DNA of 64,000 nucleotides, from assembly GCA_023382935.1 (NCBI GenBank), contig JAHDXL010000002.1:310001-374000 (forward strand). Direction: 5' to 3'. Positions within the stretch are counted from its first letter, which is position 1; each line of letters starts with the position of its first letter. The notes under the pieces are model-generated. The model ran no database searches, was not told the DNA's origin, and worked only from the letters and a program-made list of their open reading frames with translations. Origin of the DNA: Phycisphaerales bacterium. Lineage in GTDB: Bacteria > Planctomycetota > Phycisphaerae > Phycisphaerales > UBA1924. Below are positions 46,314 to 53,497 of this stretch, piece by piece. The position numbers and the translations under genes were made by a program.

Positions 46314-46324
46314 GCATCGCTGGC

Positions 46325-48049
46325 TCACGGGCATCCCGCGCTGAACGCCGCCAGGAAGGCCGCGACATCGAAAAAATTGAACTCCCCTGTTGGAGGTGCC
46401 AAATCCGCTTGGGGAAGTTGGTTGGAGAACGCACTCAGGAAGCCTGCGGCGTCAAAGAAGTTCAACTGCCCGTCGTGATTGAAGTCGGCCACGCACGGCG
46501 GGGGTGGAGCAACCACGCTCAGGAACTGATTGGCCGGCACATTGCTCAGAACGGTGGTCTGCCCATTGGGCCAGGTCACCGTGATTTGACTGGCGGCGGC
46601 ATTCCCGCCCAGGCCGACATGGACACCCAGTTCGCTGTTGCACAGGTAGTTGCTCCCGCCGTCCATGATGCGATGCTGAGACAGCCCCCCGGCGGTGATA
46701 TCCACGACGACCCCGAAGCCGTCAGGCGCAAAGTCGGCACGCGTGGAGGTGTCGAACTTGAGCCATAGCCAATTCGTGTTGGGGCCAGAGAGTTGATTTT
46801 CGAAGTAGGTGAGCGCCTGGTTGTTGCTGAAGATGACCACGTCGAGGTCGCCGTCGCGGTCGGCGTCGAGCGTCGCCAGCCCGCGCCCCTGACCGGTGTG
46901 GATCAAGCCAGTCTGGGAGGCGCGGTCGGTGAAGGTGCCGTCGGCATTGCTGATGAACAGGCGAGTGGGGTCGTTCTCGTAGTCTGGATCATCCCACCCG
47001 TTGGTGGCGATGATGTCCAGGTGTCCGTCGTGATCGAAGTCGGCGCCCGCGGCTCCCCATCCCCACCCGCCGTCGTTGACACCCGCGGCGACGGATTGCT
47101 CGATGAACGTGGTGTTCCCCTGATTGAGATAGAGCATGTTTCCCAGTTCGTCGCCGACGTCGTACGAGATGCGGCTGGTGACGTACCAGTCGATGAACCC
47201 GTCGGCATTGAAATCTCCAACGGCTGACCCCATGCCGTTGCTGTCGAGCCCGACGCCGGCCGAGGCGGTGATGTCGGAGAAGGTGTCGTCGGCATTCTGA
47301 ATCAGCAGGCGGCTGGTGAAGAAGTCGGCCACCCAGAGCAGGTCGGGCCGACGATCGCGATTGATGTCGATGAACTTTGGTGTGAAGCCTCGCACGACGC
47401 TCATGTCCGTGAGAATGGCGGTGGTAGTGACGCGAGTGAAGGTGCCATTGTTGTTGTTGCGGAAGAGTTGGTTGTTGCCCAGCCACCCGGCGACGGCGAG
47501 ATCGAGATCGCCGTCGCGGTCGTAATCGCCGAATGAAGCCGAGAAGACGTCGCCGACGCTGGAGCCGGCTCGGCGGGAATCGCGGACGCCGGCGGCCTGG
47601 GCGACGTTGGTGAAGGTGCCGTCGCCGTTGTTGCGCCACAAGCGGTTCTGGTTGCCGGTGAGAAGGGTGGTGGTGCCGAGGGAGGAGACAAAGATGTCGA
47701 GGTTGCCGTCGCCGTCGTAGTCGCCGACGGTGGCGCCCGAGCCGGCATGAGCCCCGGTGATGCCCCAGGCCGCGGCACTCTCGACAAAGGTGCCATTGCC
47801 CTGATTAATGAAAAGCCGGTCGACGCCGTGCGATCCGCCGACGGCGAAGATGTCGGGATACCCGTCGCCGTTGAAGTCGCCCACAGCGCCTCCGGAGGCA
47901 TAGGCCTGGATGCCGAGCAGGGGCAGGCCGGAATGGGTGTGCACCAAGCCCGCGGCTGTGCTTTGCTCGGTGAACGAAAGCGATTGGGCCTGTGCCAGAG
48001 AGGACAGAAACGCGATGATACCACCCGCGAGACTGCTGAAAGCCGACAT
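46325..48049 (-). CDS. CRTAC1-like FG-GAP/VCBS repeat protein with ASPIC-UnbV domain and dockerin-like tail
   Basis: 574 residues. Signal peptide (MSAFSSLAGGIIAFLSSLAQAQS), then multiple seven-bladed-propeller repeats of the FG-GAP/VCBS kind, each with a calcium loop such as DFNGDGYPDI, DYDGDGNLDI and DADRDGDLDV. An ASPIC/UnbV domain follows (about 420-500; WPNGQTTVLSNVPANQF). The last 50 residues hold two dockerin-like units: the first with a full loop (DFNHDGQLNFFD), the second degenerate, ending GCP. The same tail ends the protein at 6491-8971, so a shared sorting or surface-attachment step is likely. Role is unknown beyond secretion; calcium binding is well supported. Confidence 0.9.
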   Translation of the reverse strand: MSAFSSLAGGIIAFLSSLAQAQSLSFTEQSTAAGLVHTHSGLPLLGIQAYASGGAVGDFNGDGYPDIFAVGGSHGVDRLFINQGNGTFVESAAAWGITGAHAGSGATVGDYDGDGNLDIFVSSLGTTTLLTGNQNRLWRNNGDGTFTNVAQAAGVRDSRRAGSSVGDVFSASFGDYDRDGDLDLAVAGWLGNNQLFRNNNNGTFTRVTTTAILTDMSVVRGFTPKFIDINRDRRPDLLWVADFFTSRLLIQNADDTFSDITASAGVGLDSNGMGSAVGDFNADGFIDWYVTSRISYDVGDELGNMLYLNQGNTTFIEQSVAAGVNDGGWGWGAAGADFDHDGHLDIIATNGWDDPDYENDPTRLFISNADGTFTDRASQTGLIHTGQGRGLATLDADRDGDLDVVIFSNNQALTYFENQLSGPNTNWLWLKFDTSTRADFAPDGFGVVVDITAGGLSQHRIMDGGSNYLCNSELGVHVGLGGNAAASQITVTWPNGQTTVLSNVPANQFLSVVAPPPPCVADFNHDGQLNFFDAAGFLSAFSNQLPQADLAPPTGEFNFFDVAAFLAAFSAGCP

Positions 48050-48147
48050 GGAATCCCTCCCAAGCCCCGAATGTGGGCGCGCCGACCGACTCGGGCAACA
48101 TACTCGGACGAGTCTCCTGGAGAAAGCCGTTCAAACGAAGCGTCCAG

Positions 48148-48180
48148 AAAAACAAGGCAGGCTCCGATTCGGAGCCTGCC
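48148..48180 (-). terminator. Rho-independent terminator of rpmE
   Basis: An 11-bp perfect stem, GGCAGGCTCCG and its complement around a three-base loop, followed on the minus strand by TTGTTTTT. It lies 23 bases after the rpmE stop. Confidence 0.92.
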
Positions 48181-48203
48181 GCAGGGGACGTGTAAGGAAT
48201 GGC

Positions 48204-48431
48204 TTACTTCTTCTTCTTGCTCTTGAAGTAGTCGCCCTGGAACTTGCGCTGGAACTTCTCGACGCGGCCGGCCGAGTCCACGAAGGCCTGGCGGCCGGTG
48301 AAGAACGGGTGAGAGCCTGACCAGACTTCGACGTGCAGTTCGGGCACCGTGGCACCCACGGTCATGACCACCTCGCCGTTGTGGTAGACCTTGCACGAGG
48401 GGTAATACTTGGGATGTCCTTCCTTCTTCAT
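48204..48431 (-). CDS. rpmE: 50S ribosomal protein L31, cysteine-free form
   Basis: 75 residues. Structural protein of the large ribosomal subunit at the inter-subunit bridge. Start at the ATG at 48431 (MKKEGHPKY); upstream residues would not fit the family. The ELHVEVWSGSHPFFTG segment keeps the L31 pattern but the zinc cysteines of the usual VCSGCHPF are Trp and Ser, so this is the C-minus type that does not bind zinc. It ends in a Lys-rich tail (YFKSKKKK). Such forms often replace the zinc form when zinc is scarce. A strong terminator follows. Confidence 0.95.
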   Translation of the reverse strand: MKKEGHPKYYPSCKVYHNGEVVMTVGATVPELHVEVWSGSHPFFTGRQAFVDSAGRVEKFQRKFQGDYFKSKKKK

Positions 48432-48516
48432 GGCAACGACTCCAATCGGCCCGCGAAGGGGCGAAGGCAAGGGTAGGCCTGGGCATGAAGACTGACAAGA
48501 CGCCGTCTGGCGCGGA

Positions 48517-49212
48517 TTATGCCAAGTCGAAGGCCATCAAACCCGAGTCGCTGTCCGCGACGAGCACCACGTCGGTTCCACCCTCGATGGTCAGCGCGTC
48601 GCCGTCCCACAGGTGCTGGGAGTCGAGCCGCAAGGCCCCGTGTGCAATGTGCAGATGCGCGCTCTGGCCCGAATGAACCCCAAACTCATGTGATTGCCCC
48701 GACTGAAGCGAGGCCACGGAGATCCGGGCATCCTGCTGGATGGCCAGAAAATCGCCAGTTTCGCCCGGACCAGTGATCAGTTGCTACTTGCCTGCCCGAA
48801 ACCGGTGGTGGAGGGAGCGCTGCTGGTCGCGAGGCGAGTGACCGGCGCGATCGGGCGTGATCCAGACTTGAAGAAAGTGCACAGGCTCGTCGTGTGAGTC
48901 GTTCATCTCGCTGTGGCGCTTTCCCGCGCCGGCAGGCATGACTTGGGCGTCGCCCGGCCGGAGGACGCCGCCGTGCCCGGTGCTGTCGGCATGACGCAGC
49001 GAACCGGAGAGAACCCAGGTGATGATCTCCACGTCGGCGTGCGGGTGCTCGGAAAAGCCACGTCCCGGTGCGACGATGTCGTCGTTGAGCACGCGAAGTA
49101 AGCGGTAGTTCATCCTTGCAGGATCGCGATGGTGAGCGAAGGAGAACCTATGGCGGCTGTGGAGCCAGTCGATGTCGGTCGGGCCACGAGCCGAACCAGG
49201 ACGAATGGCAAT
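48517..49212 (-). pseudogene. Pirin-family gene with an in-frame amber stop and no standard start codon
   Basis: Read continuously on the minus strand, the frame gives a full-length pirin. The N-terminal part is IRPGSARGPTDIDWLHSRHR, then NDDIVAPGRGF, HPHADVEIITWVLSG and HSEMNDSHDEPVHFLQVWI with the metal-binding HPH and HSE sites. After residue GK a TAG at 48784-48786 interrupts it; the same frame then continues with QLITGPGETGDFLAIQQDARI and the second cupin, ending MAFDLA at a TAA. Upstream of the first conserved residues there is no ATG, GTG or TTG; only an ATT near 49206 or 49212 after AAAGGA. The fragment 48784-49113 could still give a first-cupin product. A sequence error at the TAG cannot be excluded. 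Confidence 0.85.
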
Positions 49213-49425
49213 TCCTTTGAGGGTGGGGATGAGATCTCCCCGAGTTCACCTGCCGGGTGATACTCGTGAGAACAAGTATGCGAGCGTGGTTCGAACATGT
49301 CGAGTCCTCCCCCGAGTTGGTGGCGTGCTCCCCCCGCCCGGCAGTTGTAGATTGTGTGTCGTGACGCAACTCAGGCTACCGAAGGGTCGATAGAGGATGC
49401 GTACGTCCAACAACGGAGTACCTGC

Positions 49426-49950
49426 ATGGCGAGCAAGGTCCACCTCACCGGTGTCGAGCGCACGTTTGCCGAAGACGAGATCATCGTGAGCAAGACCGAT
49501 CTGAAGGGTCGGATCACCTACGCCAACCGCGTGTTTCTGCGGGTTTCGCAGTACACGGAGGCCGAACTGCTGGGCAAGCCGCACAACATTGTGCGGCATC
49601 CTGCCATGCCCCGGTGCGTGTTCAAGTTCCTGTGGGACAATATCCAGGCGGGCAACGAGGTGTTCGCCTACGTGCTCAACCGGGCCAAGAGCGGGGACCA
49701 CTACTGGGTGTTCGCGCATATCACGCCGACGTTCAACGACGCTGGTGAGATCATCTCGTACCACTCGAATCGTCGTGTGCCATCGCGGGCGGCGTTGCAG
49801 AAGGTGAAGCCGGTGTACGACGCGCTGCTGCGAGAGGAGCAGAAGTATCGCACGCCGCGCGAGCAGTGGGAGGCCAGCCTGCCGATGTTGGTCGGCATGC
49901 TGGAAAAGGCCGGGATGTCCTACGAAGAGTTCGTTTTCACGCTCGCGTGA
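49426..49950 (+). CDS. PAS domain protein, Aer-like sensor module
   Basis: 174 residues from ATG at 49426, with GGAG eight bases upstream. It is a single PAS domain of the aerotaxis type: EIIVSKTDLKGRITYANRVFLRVS, then GKPHNIVRHPAMP, and YWVFAHITPTFNDAGEIISYH. These match the FAD-binding PAS of Aer-type receptors, including the NIVRHPDMP-like motif, so redox or oxygen sensing is likely. No transmembrane helix or HAMP is present. The next gene, 12 bases downstream, encodes a soluble chemoreceptor signalling domain, so the two together look like a split Aer receptor. Confidence 0.9.
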   Translation: MASKVHLTGVERTFAEDEIIVSKTDLKGRITYANRVFLRVSQYTEAELLGKPHNIVRHPAMPRCVFKFLWDNIQAGNEVFAYVLNRAKSGDHYWVFAHITPTFNDAGEIISYHSNRRVPSRAALQKVKPVYDALLREEQKYRTPREQWEASLPMLVGMLEKAGMSYEEFVFTLA

Positions 49951-49962
49951 GAGGAGTCGGGC

Positions 49963-50721
49963 ATGTCGCAGCGGGTGACGACGGAAGTGGATGAGCAATA
50001 CGAGGGCGAGCAGCCGTTCGACCTGACCAGTGACGAGGCGTCGAAGTGGATCGATGAAGCGGTGCGTGTGTGCAGCACGGCGGCACGCGGTGACATGGAG
50101 GCACGCGTGCTGCATGCGGATCGGGCGGGTCCGAAATTGTCGGAACTGATGCACGCGATCAATCACATGCTCGACATGACCGACGCATTCATTCGCGAGG
50201 CGACCGCTTCGCTCGAGTACGCGGGCAAGGGCAAGTTCTTTCGGCGCGTGCTTCCGGCGGGCATGCTCGGGTCGTTCAAGCGCGGCTCGGCGAGCATCAA
50301 CGCGGCCACGGGCGAAATGGACCAACGCTCCAAGCAGTTGAAGGAAGCCTATCGGCGGCGTCAGGAACTGGAGGAGGACTTCAAGTCGGTGCGCCGCGTG
50401 ACCCAGCAGTTGTCTGAAGCGACCCGGCAGATCAGCAACATGTCGGCAGTGATTGAACGCATCGCCGGGCAGACCAACCTGCTGGCGCTGAACTCGTCGA
50501 TCGAGGCGGCGCGGGTGGGTGCGGCCGGACGCGGGTTTGCCGTGGTCGCGGCGGAAGTCAAGAAACTGGCGCAGCAGACGGCCGAGGCGACGGACAAGAT
50601 GCAGGCCGACATCGAGGCGGTGCACAAGGCCACCGGCAGCACCGTGGCTGCGATCGAAAAGATCTGGGAGGTGATCCGCGCCCAGGACGCGGCCGACCGG
50701 CAGTTGACCCGCGCGGCATGA
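49963..50721 (+). CDS. Soluble methyl-accepting chemotaxis protein, short
   Basis: 252 residues with no transmembrane segment. Residues about 25-110 are a helical N-terminal region of unclear type (HAMP-like or a diverged sensor). Residues about 110-245 form a short coiled-coil MCP signalling domain with the hairpin tip [20 protein letters not shown] and [15 protein letters not shown], which contacts CheA and CheW. The helical arms are much shorter than in classical receptors, so adaptation sites would be few. It follows the PAS gene by 12 bases and probably acts with it. No che genes are in the window. Confidence 0.88.
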   Translation: MSQRVTTEVDEQYEGEQPFDLTSDEASKWIDEAVRVCSTAARGDMEARVLHADRAGPKLSELMHAINHMLDMTDAFIREATASLEYAGKGKFFRRVLPAGMLGSFKRGSASINAATGEMDQRSKQLKEAYRRRQELEEDFKSVRRVTQQLSEATRQISNMSAVIERIAGQTNLLALNSSIEAARVGAAGRGFAVVAAEVKKLAQQTAEATDKMQADIEAVHKATGSTVAAIEKIWEVIRAQDAADRQLTRAA

Positions 50722-51146
50722 GTCGGCGGGGAGGTGCCTTGTCCAACTCGTGGTGGTCCGTGATTCCCGGGGGTGTGGCAGGCGCGACGCCGGCGGTATC
50801 AGGGTTTCCCGTCGCGCGGCCGCGCAGATCGCCATGCCCGATGCGCCAGTGACGCTGCACGCCCATGTGATCCGGAACTGGAACACGTTCGAATCGGACG
50901 GACCTGTTCAGACCAGACGGTTTCGGGACTTTCGCACGCCTGTGCTCATCCGTGCTGCGCGTGTCTCGCCAAGCCGTGCGGTAGGCCGGGCCGTGGTGCG
51001 CCGAGGCGGAACGAGATTTTTGTGGACGGGTTGCTGAGGCGGTTGAATGGGACTAAACTGGACCTATATATCATCTATTACAGCCTCGCTAGTCGATGGG
51101 GGGCTGAGTCAAGAGGGTGCATGTCACCCGGAGCAGGTGTGCCGCC
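50722..51146 (+). other. Gap of 425 bases with no convincing gene
   Basis: Between the chemoreceptor and the first cytochrome gene. Open frames here have Arg/Ala-rich, low-complexity translations on both strands and no recognisable domain. The right end holds the candidate cytochrome promoter and an AT-rich stretch. Confidence 0.6.
51043..51070 (+). promoter_or_regulatory. Candidate promoter of the multiheme cytochrome cluster
   Basis: TTGAAT, a 16-base spacer and TATATA, within an AT-rich patch unlike its surroundings. A start site near 51077 would leave a leader of about 70 bases before the ATG at 51147. Confidence 0.5.
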
Positions 51147-53372
51147 ATGGATGCAAGGAGACGGCGTTTCCGGCCTCCCGAGTGGATTGTGATGGGGCTG
51201 ATGCTCTGCTCAGGAGCGTCAGCCTTTGGGCAGGGCGCCGCGACCGTTCGCGATGACAAATGCCTGCAATGCCACGGGCAGGCGCACATCGCCGCGTTGA
51301 ACCCCGCCGAGCGATTGACGATGGTGGGCACCTGGTTGGAGGCCGAGCCGGCGCCCGAGCGACCCGAGGGCCAGACGCCGGTCTTGACCGGCAAGGAGCC
51401 GGCGGTGCGTCCGGAGTTGTACGTGGCGCATGCGATCGGCGGGGTGCATGGAAACGTGCGGTGCGTGGAGTGTCACACCGATGCGGCCGAACTTCCGCAC
51501 AAGCCGGTACTCAATACGAGCACATGCGCGGCCAGTTGCCACCAGAAAGAGTACGAGTTGTACACAGGGGGCACGCACTTCGAAGCGGTGCTGGCGGGCA
51601 AGGAAATCGGACCGACCTGCTCAGACTGCCACGGAGGGCACGAGATTCTCTCGGTGGGCAGTCGACAGTCACCCCAGCACAGGCTGAACAGCATTTTCCT
51701 CTGCGCCGACTGCCACATGCACCAAGACGTGCGGACGCCGGAGGGATATGAGCCGGACGAGTTCATCAACGCGTATCTGAACAGCGCGCACGGGAAAGCG
51801 GTAGCCAAGAGCGGGCTGATCGCTGCTCCCACCTGCGTCGACTGCCACGGCGCGCACGGTGTGCATCCGGTCAGCGACGAACGCTCTCGCGTGCATCGCA
51901 ATGTGATCCACGAAACGTGCGGGAGTTGCCATGTGGGCATCCTCAACATCTACGAGGAGAGCCTGCACGGAAAACTGTTCAAAGATGGGCACATGGAAGC
52001 CCCCGTGTGCACCGACTGCCACACCGCCCACCAGATCACTCACCCTGATGAAGCAAAGTTCAAACTGGCCAGCGACGATCGCTGCGGCGCCTGCCACCAG
52101 GACCGGTTCAAGCACTACAAGGAGACTTTTCACGGCAAGGCGTTGGAACTGGGACGGTCGAACGTGGCAGCCTGCTTCGATTGTCACGGGCACCACGACA
52201 TCGTGCCGGTGTCTGATCCTTCCAGCCGGCTGTACGGTGAGCAGCGGCTTGAGACGTGTCGTCAGTGTCACCCTTCGGCCGGGCCGAAGTTTGCGCAATA
52301 CATCGCGCACGCCGACCACACCAATCGAAAGGACTACCCGTTCCTGTTCTGGACGTTTGTCTTCATGACGGCGATCGTGGTGGGGACGTTCTCATTCTTC
52401 GGGCTGCACACGGCCTTGTGGATCGTGCGCTCGAGCGTGCTGTTCTTCCGCAATCCAAAGGCCTTCCGCGAACTCAAGGCCAAGGCAAAGGCCGATGAAG
52501 AGTCCTTCGTGCGTTTCCGTCCGATGGATCGCTTCCTGCACGCGATGGTGTTCACGAGTTTCCTGCTGCTCGTCTCGACGGGAATGCCGCTCAAGTTCTA
52601 TTACACGGGCTGGGCTCACACGCTGGTGGGCTGGATGGGGGGCATCGAGGCAGCGGCGCAGTTGCACCGGCTCGGGGCCGTGATCACATTTCTCTACTTT
52701 GCGCTGCACCTGGGCAGTCTTGCCCGGGCGGCGTGGCGGGCGCGCGATCGATACCGAGACCCGAAGTCCAAGCGCTTCAGCATGGTGCGTTTCATCAATG
52801 TGGCGTTCGGCCCCGACATGCCGCTGCCGAACTGGCATGACGTCAAGGACTTCTGGGCCCACCAGAAGTGGTTCCTCGGCAAGGGGCCCCGGCCCGAGTT
52901 TGACAAGTGGACGTATTGGGAAAAGTTCGACTACCTGGCGGTGTTCTGGGGTGTGGCCATGATCGGCGTGAGCGGACTGGTCATGTGGTTCCCCGAGTTC
53001 TTCACACGGGTGCTACCCGGATGGTCGATCAATGTGGCGTTGATCATCCACTCCGACGAGGCGCTGCTGGCGGCCGGGTTCATCTTCGCGTTTCACTTCT
53101 TCAACGTTCACTTCCGGCCTGAGAAGTGGCCGATCGACTCGGTGATTTTCTCCGGGCGCATTTCCAAGACGGAGATGCTGCACGAGCGGAAGCGCTGGTA
53201 CAAGCGCCTGGAGGCGGAGAACCGGCTCGATTCGATCAAGGTCAAAGACGAGTGGGGGCAGTGGAAGAAGGTGATTCACCCGATCGGGTTCTTGGCGTTC
53301 GGAATCGGGTTGGTACTGCTGGTCCTGATCCTTTATGCCATGGGAGCCCGGCTGATCAGCGGGCACACGTAG
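51147..53372 (+). CDS. Fused multiheme cytochrome c / cytochrome b membrane protein (first paralogue)
   Basis: About 741 residues from ATG at 51147; a GTG at 51117 would add 10 residues. A signal or anchor segment (IVMGLMLCSGASAFG) precedes eleven predicted c-type heme sites between residues about 39 and 375: ten CXXCH and, as the third, one CX3CH (CAASCH). About six hydrophobic helices follow from residue 395, with histidines suited to b-type heme: FGLHTALW, RFLHAMVF, LHRLGAVITF, ALHLGSLA, IIHSDEALL and FHFFNVHF. The b part resembles the cytochrome b subunit of formate dehydrogenase/thiosulfate reductase complexes (WEKFDYLAVFWG, GVSGLVMWFPE). Predicted role: quinone-linked electron transfer between membrane and periplasmic hemes. 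It is followed by a second copy. Confidence 0.9.
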   Translation: MDARRRRFRPPEWIVMGLMLCSGASAFGQGAATVRDDKCLQCHGQAHIAALNPAERLTMVGTWLEAEPAPERPEGQTPVLTGKEPAVRPELYVAHAIGGVHGNVRCVECHTDAAELPHKPVLNTSTCAASCHQKEYELYTGGTHFEAVLAGKEIGPTCSDCHGGHEILSVGSRQSPQHRLNSIFLCADCHMHQDVRTPEGYEPDEFINAYLNSAHGKAVAKSGLIAAPTCVDCHGAHGVHPVSDERSRVHRNVIHETCGSCHVGILNIYEESLHGKLFKDGHMEAPVCTDCHTAHQITHPDEAKFKLASDDRCGACHQDRFKHYKETFHGKALELGRSNVAACFDCHGHHDIVPVSDPSSRLYGEQRLETCRQCHPSAGPKFAQYIAHADHTNRKDYPFLFWTFVFMTAIVVGTFSFFGLHTALWIVRSSVLFFRNPKAFRELKAKAKADEESFVRFRPMDRFLHAMVFTSFLLLVSTGMPLKFYYTGWAHTLVGWMGGIEAAAQLHRLGAVITFLYFALHLGSLARAAWRARDRYRDPKSKRFSMVRFINVAFGPDMPLPNWHDVKDFWAHQKWFLGKGPRPEFDKWTYWEKFDYLAVFWGVAMIGVSGLVMWFPEFFTRVLPGWSINVALIIHSDEALLAAGFIFAFHFFNVHFRPEKWPIDSVIFSGRISKTEMLHERKRWYKRLEAENRLDSIKVKDEWGQWKKVIHPIGFLAFGIGLVLLVLILYAMGARLISGHT

Positions 53373-53398
53373 AGCGAGAGTGGCGAAGATGTGCATAA

Positions 53399-53427
53399 TG
53401 GCATAAGATGATCCGAAAGTCTACAAT
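53399..53427 (+). promoter_or_regulatory. Weak promoter candidate before the second cytochrome paralogue
   Basis: TACAAT at 53422-53427 preceded after 17 bases by TGGCAT, in the 125-base gap between the two fused cytochromes. The -10 is good, the -35 poor. Confidence 0.3.
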
Positions 53428-53497
53428 AGCGTCCGGTTTCCCGTGGGCGGGTGTGCCGCGGGGAAGGCGGCGACGGGGGCCCGGGGGCTTCCACTGA

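Noticed and set aside
46238-46324. A cobalamin or SAM riboswitch before metH
   Set aside because: The gap is about 87 bases and shows only one palindrome and a -10; there is no room for, or sign of, the conserved riboswitch core.
48784-49113. A short stand-alone pirin gene
   Set aside because: The conserved N-terminal residues begin well upstream of its ATG and the second cupin lies in frame after the stop, so it is part of a broken full-length gene.
50773-51192. A small gene in the 425-base gap before the cytochromes
   Set aside because: The frame is Arg/Cys-rich, has no ribosome site or homologous motif, and runs across the candidate promoter.
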